Assembly (NCBI GenBank): GCA_945883435.1
Contig: CAMCXK010000006.1
Span: forward strand, 1-64,000
Reading direction: 5' to 3'
DNA: 64,000 nt
From: Chthoniobacter flavus
Lineage (GTDB): Bacteria; Verrucomicrobiota; Verrucomicrobiia; Chthoniobacterales; Terrimicrobiaceae
Position 1 is the stretch's first letter; every line of letters starts with the position of its first letter. The notes beneath the pieces are model-generated. The model did not search any database. It was not told where the DNA came from and saw nothing but the letters and a program-made list of their open reading frames with translations. Made by a program: the position numbers and the translations under genes. Shown in pieces: positions 7,904 to 16,651 of the stretch.

Positions 7904-8914
7904 ATGAATCCACGACAACTTCAAAATTTCCTTTCGACTCTTGTTTCGCAAAACCTCCGCCAATCCGTGATGATTTGGGGAGCGCCGGGAATTGGAAAAT
8001 CCCAGACCGTTGCCGAGGTGGCCCGTGCGGCCAAAATCGAACTCGTCGACCTCCGTCTCAGTCAACTCGCGCCAACCGATCTCCGCGGTCTTCCCGTTGC
8101 AGACCACACAAACCGCACCGCCCGTTGGTATCCGCCGGAATTTCTTCCACGCGCGGGCCACGGAATTCTTTTTCTTGATGAACTGAACATGGCTCCGCCC
8201 GCCATGCAGGGCATCGCCCAGCAATTGGTCCTCGACCGTGAGGTCGGTTCTTACAAATTGCCCGACGGTTGGCATGTCTGGGCTGCCGGAAACCGCATCG
8301 AGGATGGCGCCTCCGTCTTTCAGATGCCCTCGGCGCTCCAAAATCGTTTCATCCACCTGACCGTCGAGCCGCATTTCGACAGTTTCCGTCATTGGGCACT
8401 CTCCCATGGGGTTCACGAGCGCATCGTCGCTTTTCTGGCGTTCCGTCCGCAACTTCTCCACAAACGGGACGCCATGCAAGCCGCCTGGCCCTCGCCGCGT
8501 GCGTGGGCCGTCGCGGGTGCCCTTTATCAAGCGGGACTGTCGGTTGAACCTGCCGTGGGCAAGGGCGCGGCGGGCGAGTTCTCCGCCTATGAACGCGTGT
8601 ATGCATCGCTCCCCGACTTGGATGCCATTCTCGCGGGCACGGGAAAATCCATTCCTTTTCCCGAATCGCCCGATGCCCGCTATGCCACTGTCATCGGGTT
8701 GGCAACCCGTTCCAAGGATCACAAATCCGTTAAAAGCGCGCTCGAATGGATCGTGGCCAAATCCGATCCCGAGTGGACTCAACTTTTCATTCATGCCAAG
8801 CTTGATACCGCAACCGCCGACAACTCCCTTGGCACTCTCGCCGCAACACTGGCTGCCAACCCGAAGGTGAAGAAATTTCTGGAGTCCTACCGCAAGCTGG
8901 TCCACGAACAATGA
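7904..8914 (+). CDS. MoxR-like AAA+ ATPase
   Basis: 336 residues from the ATG at 7904, giving the natural start MNPRQLQNFL. Walker A is WGAPGIGKSQT (residues 25-35), Walker B is GILFLDELNMA with Asp92-Glu93, and a sensor-like AAGNRIEDG follows. This is the pattern of MoxR/VWA-partner ATPases that remodel or activate target proteins. Its stop overlaps the start of the VWA gene (ATGA), so the pair is co-translated, as is usual for MoxR-VWA systems. The true partner substrates are unknown. It is the first gene of an apparent ATPase-VWA-repeat-protein unit preceded by copy A of the 19-bp motif. Confidence 0.85.
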   Translation: MNPRQLQNFLSTLVSQNLRQSVMIWGAPGIGKSQTVAEVARAAKIELVDLRLSQLAPTDLRGLPVADHTNRTARWYPPEFLPRAGHGILFLDELNMAPPAMQGIAQQLVLDREVGSYKLPDGWHVWAAGNRIEDGASVFQMPSALQNRFIHLTVEPHFDSFRHWALSHGVHERIVAFLAFRPQLLHKRDAMQAAWPSPRAWAVAGALYQAGLSVEPAVGKGAAGEFSAYERVYASLPDLDAILAGTGKSIPFPESPDARYATVIGLATRSKDHKSVKSALEWIVAKSDPEWTQLFIHAKLDTATADNSLGTLAATLAANPKVKKFLESYRKLVHEQ

Positions 8915-10041
8915 CATCCCGCACCTCCAGCAGGAGTGTCCATCCATTCGACCTTCCGCTCCTTGTTTTCCACTTGCGCAATGTCTCTCCCTTTTTCGGG
9001 GCACTCGCCCTTTTTGCGAAATCCATCGAGACCGAGTCCATTCCCACAGCCGCCACGGATGGACACAGCCTGCTTTTCAATCCTGGTTTCATGTCGACCC
9101 ACCCGCTGGACGAGCAACTCGGCATTCTTGTCCACGAACTCCTTCATGCCGCATTGCGCCACGTCGATCGCCGCGCCACAGCCGATCCGGATTTGTGGAA
9201 TCTCGCTGCCGACATCGTGGTGAACGGCATCATTGCGGAAACCTATGGTCTCAAGCTTCCGAAGTCCGCTCTGCGCGATGTGAAACTGGAAAAATTCCCC
9301 GTCGAAGAGGTCTACCAGATTCTCCTCAAACGTGATGGTCCCCCGAAACGACTTCAGTTCATCGGCGCGGATCTTCTCGCCTCTCCCAAGGGGGAAGTTG
9401 AACCGCCCGACACGGATTGGAACTCCGCCATGGCCCAGGCTGCCGTGGTGGCCCGCTTGGGTGCGAATGGAGTCGGAAACCTCCCTGCTGGCATCGAGCG
9501 TCTTATCATCGAGGCCACCGAACCACCGCTCGATTGGCGCACCCTCTTGTGGCGGCACCTCACCCGCACACCTGTCGACTTCACCTCGTTCGACCGCCGA
9601 TTTCTTGGCGAGGAACTCTACCTCGACGCCCTCGATGGCGAATCTGTTCGCGTCGCCGTCTGTGTTGACACGAGCGGATCGATCGGCGAGACGGAACTCG
9701 GGCGCTTCCTGAATGAAATTCGTGCCATTCTCGCCGCCTACCCGGTGATAACCGTTGACCTCCATACCTGTGAAACCGCCCTTAAGGGCCCTTGGAAACT
9801 GGATTCCCCCGATTGTCCGACTCCGAGGCTCCAAGGCGGCGGCGGCACCAGTTTTATCCCGTTCTTCAAGGCATTGGACACATCCAATCCCGTCCCCGAT
9901 GTCGCTGTCTACCTCACGGATGGCTTCGGTCCATTTCCAGATTCGCCGCCGCATTTTCCCGTTCTTTGGGTCGTCACTCCCGGCGGACTGCCTTCCGCGG
10001 AGTTTCCTTTTGGCGAAACCGCCCGAATGCTGGGCAGTTGA
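8911..10041 (+). CDS. DUF2201-type protein: putative metallopeptidase plus VWA-like domain
   Basis: 376 residues. The N-terminal half has LGILVHELLHAALRH with HExxH at residues 75-79, the zinc motif of the DUF2201 N-terminal domain. The C-terminal half is VWA-like with a MIDAS-type VCVDTSGSIG (Asp253, Ser255, Ser257), then GGGGTSFIPFF and AVYLTDGFG. Proteins of this form pair with MoxR ATPases. It overlaps the ATPase by four bases and is followed 10 bases later by a repeat protein. No signal peptide is visible, so a cytoplasmic role is likely. Whether the HExxH is proteolytically active is unknown. Confidence 0.85.
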   Translation: MTSRTSSRSVHPFDLPLLVFHLRNVSPFFGALALFAKSIETESIPTAATDGHSLLFNPGFMSTHPLDEQLGILVHELLHAALRHVDRRATADPDLWNLAADIVVNGIIAETYGLKLPKSALRDVKLEKFPVEEVYQILLKRDGPPKRLQFIGADLLASPKGEVEPPDTDWNSAMAQAAVVARLGANGVGNLPAGIERLIIEATEPPLDWRTLLWRHLTRTPVDFTSFDRRFLGEELYLDALDGESVRVAVCVDTSGSIGETELGRFLNEIRAILAAYPVITVDLHTCETALKGPWKLDSPDCPTPRLQGGGGTSFIPFFKALDTSNPVPDVAVYLTDGFGPFPDSPPHFPVLWVVTPGGLPSAEFPFGETARMLGS

Positions 10042-10051
10042 CTTTCCCCCC

Positions 10052-11899
10052 ATGAATACCGACTCCGAAAATCTTGCCCTCGCTAGCGATCCCTCCACAC
10101 CCGCTGAGACGCTGGCCGCTCTGGCAGAAGTTTCCGACGTGGCGGTTCGCCAGGCTCTCGCTGCGAACCCCAACACTCCCGAGGAGCTTCTCCACCTGCT
10201 TTGGGAAGACCATCCCGCGGGTTTGCTTGAGAATCCCATCCTCACGCTGTGGGAATTCAGTCGTGCGGGTTCAACACCTGATCTGATAGGTGACAGGCTG
10301 CTCCTCTGTCTTTTAAACCATTTGCGTTCCTCCGGGGCCGAACTTCCCGCGCACCTGTTCACCGCCGACTCCCTCTGCGGAATGGTCCGAAGCGCCCTGT
10401 CCCGTCAGGATCCCTCGATTTTCGCCTTCGTGCCTTTCGAAGAAAGGACTTCGTTGCGGATTTCTCTCTTGGATTCTCCCTCCCGTCGCATGCTCTTCGA
10501 ATTCTTCGAGGAGCATGCGCCCGATGCCGTCTGGATGCGTTTCGCCACCGACCCTTCTCCTGTGGTTCGGGAGGCTTTTGCCGATCTTCTCCGCTCCGCA
10601 CCCTCCGGAAACACGCCTCCCCGCCCGATTGTGGCCGAAGCCGCGCGCCTTCTTTTTCGAGACGGCCGCTCCGATCTTCTTGTCACACTCGCAAATTGCC
10701 GGATTCTTCCCGCGGATCTCATCGAACTTCTCGCCGACTCCCCTGTGGCCGAAGTGCGCGAACCCCTCACCCGCTGCATTTTTGCCGGGGTCTCCACTCT
10801 CAAGCGCCTCGCAGCGGATCCAGCTATTCCAGTGCGCCTGTCCCTCGCACGGAATTGCGAACTTGAGGAAATCCACCAAATTCTTGTCCGGGACCCAGCA
10901 CCCGATGTCCGCCGCCAGTTGGCGAAAAACAAATCCCTTTCCCGCAGGATTCTTGAATTGTTCGATTCCCACGACCTCCCCGAGGTCCTGCATGCCGTTT
11001 TTCTGGCCTGCCAAGCCGATTCCCGTCTGCGGGTCCGTCTTTTGCGCGAGGGCCGTGCGGAAATCCAGAGCGCGGTTCTCAAATTGGGCTCCGCCTACAC
11101 GCAGGCTTTCCATCGCGCGGTCGCATGCCTTCTCGCCGTCGAAACCCGCGCCTGCTTGGCGGAATGCCCCCGTCTGCCCCGCGCGATTGTCGAAGAACTT
11201 GCCCGCGACCCGGAATCCCGTGTGCGCCTCGGCGTGGCCCGCCGCCTTGGCAACTGTTTCAATCGGGGCTCCAGCCCGGCCAACCTCGCCTTGCTCAAGC
11301 TCCTCGCCGCGGATCCGCTGTCCAGTATCCGGTTGCAGGTTTGCAGCGACCCGCGCCTAGACAAGGAATCCACAGCCGCCCTCTTCAACGATCGAGACCC
11401 GGTCATTCAAAAAAAATGCGTTCAGTCGGTCCTTGGAGAATTCGAATCCCTTTTGACGACCCGCAAGCTCGAAACCTACGAGACCCTCTACAAGGAAAAA
11501 GCGGCGCTTCTCACGGCGATGGCCCACAACCCCGACCACCTTGTGCGTTTGGCCCTCGCCGAGGCTCGCGAGACTCCGCCCTCGGCGAAAGGCATCCTCA
11601 TGCACGACCCGGAGCCTTTTATTCGCGAGGCCTGCCTCAAGCAGTCCCACTGGCCCTATGGAGTCCTGATGGATCTTGAACATCGCCTTGGCGCAAATGC
11701 GGCAGCCCGCGCACTTCGCCATGGAGCCACCACGCCGTCATCCTCCGCCCTCCGCGCCCTTTCGGAATCCCACAATCCCTTTGAGCGCCTCCTGACCGCA
11801 CGCTGCCGCCGCACCCCGAAGGCCTCGCTTCAGCACCTCGCCCTGGATCCCCATCCGCCCATCCGCGAAGCCGCCATGGCACAACTTCAAAAAAAATAA
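10052..11899 (+). CDS. leucine-rich-variant (LRV/HEAT-like) repeat protein
   Basis: 615 residues built of about 25-residue helical repeats. The repeats follow the pattern of variant leucine-rich repeats: ALASDPSTPAETLAALA, AANPNTPEELLHLLW, and later LAADPAIPVRLSLARN and LVRDPAPDVRRQLAKN. Such solenoids bind proteins. There is no catalytic motif, signal peptide or membrane segment. The ATG at 10052 is chosen over longer in-frame extensions because those overlap the VWA gene. It follows that gene by 10 bases and is probably the third, substrate or adaptor, component of the MoxR-VWA unit. A shorter paralogue follows. The LENPI-T-WEFS segment near residue 65 recurs in the paralogue. Confidence 0.8.
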   Translation: MNTDSENLALASDPSTPAETLAALAEVSDVAVRQALAANPNTPEELLHLLWEDHPAGLLENPILTLWEFSRAGSTPDLIGDRLLLCLLNHLRSSGAELPAHLFTADSLCGMVRSALSRQDPSIFAFVPFEERTSLRISLLDSPSRRMLFEFFEEHAPDAVWMRFATDPSPVVREAFADLLRSAPSGNTPPRPIVAEAARLLFRDGRSDLLVTLANCRILPADLIELLADSPVAEVREPLTRCIFAGVSTLKRLAADPAIPVRLSLARNCELEEIHQILVRDPAPDVRRQLAKNKSLSRRILELFDSHDLPEVLHAVFLACQADSRLRVRLLREGRAEIQSAVLKLGSAYTQAFHRAVACLLAVETRACLAECPRLPRAIVEELARDPESRVRLGVARRLGNCFNRGSSPANLALLKLLAADPLSSIRLQVCSDPRLDKESTAALFNDRDPVIQKKCVQSVLGEFESLLTTRKLETYETLYKEKAALLTAMAHNPDHLVRLALAEARETPPSAKGILMHDPEPFIREACLKQSHWPYGVLMDLEHRLGANAAARALRHGATTPSSSALRALSESHNPFERLLTARCRRTPKASLQHLALDPHPPIREAAMAQLQKK

Positions 11900-11956
11900 C
11901 CACCCCTAAGCGGTGCCTTCCCAAAATGTCCGCCTCGCAGCAGGCCGGGACCCTGT

Positions 11957-11975
11957 GGCAGATTTTGCGACACCC
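11957..11975 (+). repeat. intergenic 19-bp motif, copy B
   Basis: GGCAGATTTTGCGACACCC, preceded by CCCTGT, lies 19 bases before the start of the second repeat protein. It is identical over 19 bases to copy C. Confidence 0.75.
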
Positions 11976-11994
11976 TTTTTGACAGACTCCCCCC

Positions 11995-13188
11995 ATGGTT
12001 CAATCGATCACACCCTCCGCTGTTGATGCCCACCCGACGCAAGTCTTGCCGGCAGGCGCGGATCGGCTTGCGCTCGCCGCCGATCCCGGGACACCTCCCG
12101 ACCAGCTTGTTGAAATTCAAAAACAATTTGCATCGGACCCCTCCATCCAAGCCACACTCGCCCGCAATCCGGCCACGCCACAAAAACTGCTTCTCCGCCT
12201 CTGGAGGAACGACCCCGCCGCCATTCTCGAAAACCCCATCGTCACTTTTTGGGAGTTTTCGAAACCCGGTTCGGCGAAGCAGCACATCTCCTTCGATATC
12301 CAGTTCGCTCTTTACCAGCACCTTCTCCTTCAACCCGATTTCGAACCGAGTCCCCACCTCGTCGACCCCAAGCACCTTGTCGCCTGTTTGGGCCGCCCCT
12401 CCCGCCATGCCCTTCAAATCCCGCTTCATCTGGTGCTGCGGGACAACCGGCCGAAAATCCGGTTTGAGCTCCTTGAGTATCAAGTCCCACACGCCAGCCG
12501 CAAGCTTGGGCGGCCTGTCGGATTTCCGCACGACGACCTCGTGGCGCTCGCTTCCAGCGGGGATCGCGGGATCCATGAAGCCCTCGCTGCCGCGATCGGC
12601 GGGGATTTTTTGCGCCCCGATCCACTGGACATCCCGTTTTTGGGCCGTCTCGCCAGACTTCTTCTGGAACAACGTGGCCAGAGTTTTTCCATTCCCAGGA
12701 ATATCGCCAAGTGGCCGTGTATCGATTCGGACATTGTTGAAAAGCTCGCCCGCCTCGCCGACGATCATTTTCTGTCCGTGCTTGCCGCGCACCCGCAGGC
12801 CTCACACGCCTTGCAGGAACGCCTTGCCACCCATCCTTCCGAGTCGGTCCGCGCGGGCCTCGCGGCCGCCACGCCCCTGGACCACTTGATTCAAAGGCTG
12901 TCTTTGGATCCGAACCCGATCGTGCGCGCCGCTCTCGCCTCCTCGCCCCATATCCAGACCGAAATTCAGCAACGCCTCTTTGAGAAAAAGGATCCGCGCA
13001 TCCTTCAATCGCTTCTCGAAAATCCGCACACCGCGCCTGAAATCCTTGCGGCTTGTTCCCGGCTCCGTTTCCTTTCCATCGAGCACCGCTTGCGCACACA
13101 TCCCAACACCCCTCCGGATGTCCTTGCGCGTCTCTCCCGCCAGGCCCTCCAGGTCGCTGCACCGATGCCCCCCGGAACGATTCGCTAA
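11995..13188 (+). CDS. LRV-type repeat protein, paralogue of the preceding gene
   Basis: 397 residues. After about 25 variable residues it runs RLALAADPGTPPDQLVEIQ and LARNPATPQKLLLRLW, then AILENPIVTFWEFSKPGS. The last segment corresponds to GLLENPILTLWEFSRAGS in the previous protein, so the two N-terminal halves come from one ancestor. More LRV repeats close the protein (LAAHPQASHALQERLATHP, ALASSPHIQTEIQQRL). The gap to the previous gene is 95 bases and contains copy B of the 19-bp motif. No catalytic motif or export signal is seen. It could be an alternative adaptor for the same ATPase. Confidence 0.8.
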   Translation: MVQSITPSAVDAHPTQVLPAGADRLALAADPGTPPDQLVEIQKQFASDPSIQATLARNPATPQKLLLRLWRNDPAAILENPIVTFWEFSKPGSAKQHISFDIQFALYQHLLLQPDFEPSPHLVDPKHLVACLGRPSRHALQIPLHLVLRDNRPKIRFELLEYQVPHASRKLGRPVGFPHDDLVALASSGDRGIHEALAAAIGGDFLRPDPLDIPFLGRLARLLLEQRGQSFSIPRNIAKWPCIDSDIVEKLARLADDHFLSVLAAHPQASHALQERLATHPSESVRAGLAAATPLDHLIQRLSLDPNPIVRAALASSPHIQTEIQQRLFEKKDPRILQSLLENPHTAPEILAACSRLRFLSIEHRLRTHPNTPPDVLARLSRQALQVAAPMPPGTIR

Positions 13189-13288
13189 AAGCCGAGGGGC
13201 TCTGCCCGGCCGCTCACACAAGCTGTTTTTTCGTGTGCGCTGAGCTGTTGCCTGCCGCACCGCGCCATTAAAAAAACCTCGTCCCTCA

Positions 13289-13307
13289 GGCAGATTTTGC
13301 GACACCC
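13289..13307 (+). repeat. intergenic 19-bp motif, copy C
   Basis: GGCAGATTTTGCGACACCC, preceded by CCCTCA, lies 101 bases after the second repeat protein and before the YubB-like gene. It is identical to copy B. Confidence 0.75.
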
Positions 13308-13409
13308 TGATCGGCATCCTCGGCTCCGGAATTCCATTTTTTGCCGCGTTGCTCCCACCGATGGTCGCATCCGCGTGGAATGGCAGTTCCAGAATCACCA
13401 ACACATTCC

Positions 13410-13961
13410 ATGGCCGACGACTGTAAAAATGCCATTTCAACTCCCCGGTTGCCCGATTTCAAGGCGGCCATCAGCCCTTACTTGCGATCCATGGTCAGAC
13501 GGGTGCGGAAAGAGATCGACCACGGAACACACAGCGATTGGCAAGATGTCATTCTCCCCTCGGGAATCCCCCAGCTCGAGCGGACCATCGAACTCGATTT
13601 CAACTGCATTATTCCCATGCCGGAACCCATTAAACGCACGATGAGAGAGGAGCTTTCGGATGACTCCCCGAAGGGGATCGCCCTGCGAAAGAGAAATTTG
13701 GCACAGTTCGGGTTTGAGGACTGGTATGGTTGGTCGAGCAAAATCTGGGGCACAAAATGGAACTCCTACCACGGCAGATTCTTTGACAATGAGAAGGTTT
13801 TCACCTTTTGCACGGCTTGGGCACCGCCTTTTCCAGTATTGAGCAAGCTTGCGGAACTTCTGAACTCACCCCTTCACCTCGAGTATTATGATTACGAAAT
13901 TGAGGGCCGTGCCTTGTTCCTGCCCAACGGTGAAATGGAACATTCCAAATGGAGTTCCTGA
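13410..13961 (+). CDS. YubB/Api92-like ferredoxin-fold protein
   Basis: 183 residues from the ATG at 13410; earlier in-frame starts at 13341 and 13380 are possible. The core shows WYGWSSKIWGTKWNSY, then FTFCTAWAPPFPVLSKLAE and LEYYDYEIEG. This is the pattern of the YubB/Api92 (DUF1281) family found on plasmids and phages (W-GTKW-A-, then FDTAWSPP-P-I). The biochemical role of that family is not established. It lies downstream of the repeat proteins and runs toward the fucI gene on the other strand. It may be mobile-element cargo or a component of the local block. Confidence 0.7.
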   Translation: MADDCKNAISTPRLPDFKAAISPYLRSMVRRVRKEIDHGTHSDWQDVILPSGIPQLERTIELDFNCIIPMPEPIKRTMREELSDDSPKGIALRKRNLAQFGFEDWYGWSSKIWGTKWNSYHGRFFDNEKVFTFCTAWAPPFPVLSKLAELLNSPLHLEYYDYEIEGRALFLPNGEMEHSKWSS

Positions 13962-14072
13962 CCCTTGCCCGATGATGGAAAGAGAGGAAAGATTCCCCTC
14001 ATTTCGGAAAATCGGCTGGAACAGGCCATGTCGGAAAAAATTTCCATGTCCTGCCGCTGGGGCGGGTCGGCG

Positions 14073-15836
14073 TCAGTAGAGCGGACCGAAGTTCGAACAG
14101 GCGCGGAAGTCGGCGCCTTCAAGGTCATGGGTGCCGAAGGCGCTCCACGCAGCGGGGCGGAAGACTTGGGCCCGGTCCACGTTGTGCATGTAAACCGGGA
14201 TGCGGAGGATGCTCGCCAGCGAGAGCAGATCGGCTCCGATGTGGCCGTGGCTCATCACACAGTGGTTGGCCCCCCAGCTGTTCATCACCGAGTAGGTGTC
14301 GCCGAAGGATCCTTGGCCCGTGAGACGGGGAACGAACCATGTGGTCGGCCAGGTCGGGTTGGTGCGCTCTTCCAGAACGCGGTGGGTTTGGGCTGGAAGT
14401 TCGATGGTTTCGCCTTCGGCGATTTGCAAGGCGGGGCCAAGTCCGTCCACGAGATTGAGACGGTAGATGGTTGCGGGCATGCCGCCGCGGGTGGCAAAAC
14501 GGGTGCTCCAGCCTCCACCGGGGAAATACTCGGTGATCGAGGGGTGCCAAGTGGTGGCCCCCAGACAGGCTTTCACCTCGCGGTCGGTGATATCCCAGAA
14601 AGGCTTGATCGCCGGGCGGCCATCGAGGGATTGTTCGCCACAGCCGTCCAACGCGGCGGGACCGGAGTTGATCAGGTGCAGCAGGCCGTTGCGGGCCGCC
14701 TCGGGCACCTTCTCGCCACCGACACGGGCGATGGCATCCGGACTCCAGTAGGTGCGCAGGTCGGCGAAAATCTGGGCGGAATTCGTTAGAAGCAAACCGA
14801 ACAACATCGCCGCTCCGTTGAGGGCGTCGTTCTCGGTGGCCACGATATAAGGGGCGCGTCGCCCGTTCCAATCGAAGGAGGAATTCAGGATGGCCTCGAG
14901 AAAATCACCGTTCGGCATGTGGTCGGTCCACTGGCGCTGGCCTTGAAAGCCCGAGGCGAGGGCATGGTGGCCGTGGGCCTCTTCGCCGAAACCCAGTTTT
15001 GCGAGCTTTGGATTGCCGACCATGAGATCCCGGGCGATCAGGGACATTTTGATGCTGGTGTCCCACTCGGCATCGAGTTGTTTGCGGGAACGTTTCTTGC
15101 CCTTGGCGTTCCAGTCCTTCCCCTCCGTGCAGTGGGCTTTGACCCATTTTTGCGCCTTGGAAAATTCGGCGGGGTCGAAGATTCCGCGTTCGATGCGGCG
15201 GATGAACTCCGTCATGTCCACCGATTCGACCCGCATGCCGAGCCATTTTTCAAAAAGCGAGGGATCGACGATCGAGCCGGCGATGCCCATCGAGGTGCCT
15301 CCCATGGCGAGGTAGGAGCGTCCGCGCATCGAGGCGGTGGCCAGTCCGGCCCGGGCGAAGCGCAGGATCTTTTCACGGACATCGGCAGGAATCGACTCGT
15401 CGCCGCCGTCTTGCACATCGCGCCCGTAAATTCCAAACGCCGGAAGTCCCTTCTGGGTGTGGGCTGCCAGGACGGCAGCCAAATAAACCGCGCCCGGACG
15501 CTCGGTGCCGTTGAAGCCCCAAACCGCCTTCGGGGTGAGGGGGTCGGTATCCATGGTTTCGGATCCGTAGCACCAGCAGGGAGTGACCGTGATGGAAACG
15601 CCCACGTTCTCGCGGCGGAATTTGTCGGCGCAGGCGGCCGCCTCCCGAATGCCGCCGATGCAGGTGTCGGCAATCACGCATTCCACGGCCTCCCCCGTGT
15701 GATGGCGCAATTCCTTCGTCAACAGCTTGGCGGTATTGCGGGCCATGCGGAGTGTTTGTTCCTCGAGCGATTCGCGCACGCCGCCGAGGCGGCCGTCGAT
15801 TGTCGGGCGGATTCCAATTTTGGGTAGCGTTGTCAT
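14073..15836 (-). CDS. fucI: L-fucose isomerase
   Basis: 587 residues, close to the 591 of E. coli FucI. It interconverts L-fucose and L-fuculose with Mn2+. The N-terminus ([20 protein letters not shown]) and [12 protein letters not shown] are typical. The metal ligands Glu335 (in ATENDALNG) and Asp359 fall two residues from the E. coli positions (337 and 361). SHGHIGADL supplies the late His. It heads toward the YubB-like gene and is the last of three minus-strand fucose genes. Its 3' end is partly duplicated at 7710-7815. Related aldoses such as D-arabinose could also be substrates. Confidence 0.95.
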   Translation of the reverse strand: MTTLPKIGIRPTIDGRLGGVRESLEEQTLRMARNTAKLLTKELRHHTGEAVECVIADTCIGGIREAAACADKFRRENVGVSITVTPCWCYGSETMDTDPLTPKAVWGFNGTERPGAVYLAAVLAAHTQKGLPAFGIYGRDVQDGGDESIPADVREKILRFARAGLATASMRGRSYLAMGGTSMGIAGSIVDPSLFEKWLGMRVESVDMTEFIRRIERGIFDPAEFSKAQKWVKAHCTEGKDWNAKGKKRSRKQLDAEWDTSIKMSLIARDLMVGNPKLAKLGFGEEAHGHHALASGFQGQRQWTDHMPNGDFLEAILNSSFDWNGRRAPYIVATENDALNGAAMLFGLLLTNSAQIFADLRTYWSPDAIARVGGEKVPEAARNGLLHLINSGPAALDGCGEQSLDGRPAIKPFWDITDREVKACLGATTWHPSITEYFPGGGWSTRFATRGGMPATIYRLNLVDGLGPALQIAEGETIELPAQTHRVLEERTNPTWPTTWFVPRLTGQGSFGDTYSVMNSWGANHCVMSHGHIGADLLSLASILRIPVYMHNVDRAQVFRPAAWSAFGTHDLEGADFRACSNFGPLY

Positions 15837-15873
15837 AGATGGGATTGATGCGGGTCGGGATGGGGCGGGTTGT

Positions 15874-16632
15874 TTAGTTCGTTTGGGCGATCTGGGCGCG
15901 GCGGTGGTGTTCGTCCGGTCGGGTGTCGATGCGGTCGCTTACGGCCTCGGGCAGAAACCGCGGTCCACCCATGGCCAGCGTCTGGCCGAGAATGCGTGCC
16001 CATTTGTCGAGCATGAGAAGAATGTTGAGCACCTCGACCGGACTTGCCCCCAAAGCCACCGGGCCATGGTTTTCAAGCAAGACGACTTTGGGCGGGATGC
16101 CGTGGGCTTCGCGGTGGCCTTGCAATGCCCGGCGCACGCCGCGGGCGAGTTCCAGGCCCGGATCGATGTAGGGAACCACAGCCACATGGCGTCCACACAC
16201 CACTATGGCATCGGGGAAGAGGTGGTTCAAAAACGGCTGCGCTCCGTGTTGCGAAGCCAAAATGGCAAGCACCGACTCGGCATGGCAATGGCCGACCCAC
16301 TTGGCTCCTCCCTCGGAGAGGCAGATGGCGTGCATGAACGTCTCAACCGACGGGAGTTTCGCGGAGGAGTCCGTGCGCGAGGATTCAAGAATTCTCCGCA
16401 CCTCCGGATCGCCGATGGACGGATCGTCCAGCGCTTCAAGCGCGGTGGCCATGTTCACGCGGGTGAGGTCGCCGGGTTGTAGCGTCGACAGGCTCGATCC
16501 CGAGGCTTTCACGAGAAATGTGCCGTCACCGAGGTCGGCGCTGGTGTTTCCCTCGCCGAGGATGGCGAGTCGGCGTTCTTCGCGGCCGATGTCGTGGGAG
16601 AGGCTGAGGAGTTTGTCTTGGATGGCGTTCAT
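15874..16632 (-). CDS. class II aldolase, L-fuculose-phosphate-aldolase-like
   Basis: 252 residues from the ATG at 16632; longer in-frame extensions overlap the permease region without homology. It carries [20 protein letters not shown], the substrate loop of class II aldolase/adducin proteins, and [12 protein letters not shown] plus [12 protein letters not shown], which provide the His zinc ligands. In the fucose pathway it would split L-fuculose-1-phosphate into DHAP and lactaldehyde. It lies between fucI (37 bases) and the permease (19 bases). No fuculokinase is seen nearby, so either the kinase is elsewhere or the aldolase works on an unphosphorylated or different sugar. Confidence 0.85.
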   Translation of the reverse strand: MNAIQDKLLSLSHDIGREERRLAILGEGNTSADLGDGTFLVKASGSSLSTLQPGDLTRVNMATALEALDDPSIGDPEVRRILESSRTDSSAKLPSVETFMHAICLSEGGAKWVGHCHAESVLAILASQHGAQPFLNHLFPDAIVVCGRHVAVVPYIDPGLELARGVRRALQGHREAHGIPPKVVLLENHGPVALGASPVEVLNILLMLDKWARILGQTLAMGGPRFLPEAVSDRIDTRPDEHHRRAQIAQTN

Positions 16633-16651
16633 AAAACAAGTGGCGGTGCAA

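Noticed and set aside
8887-10362. A long minus-strand open frame (491 codons)
   Set aside because: It lies antisense to the VWA and LRV genes, which have clear motifs; it is a shadow of high G+C coding bias.
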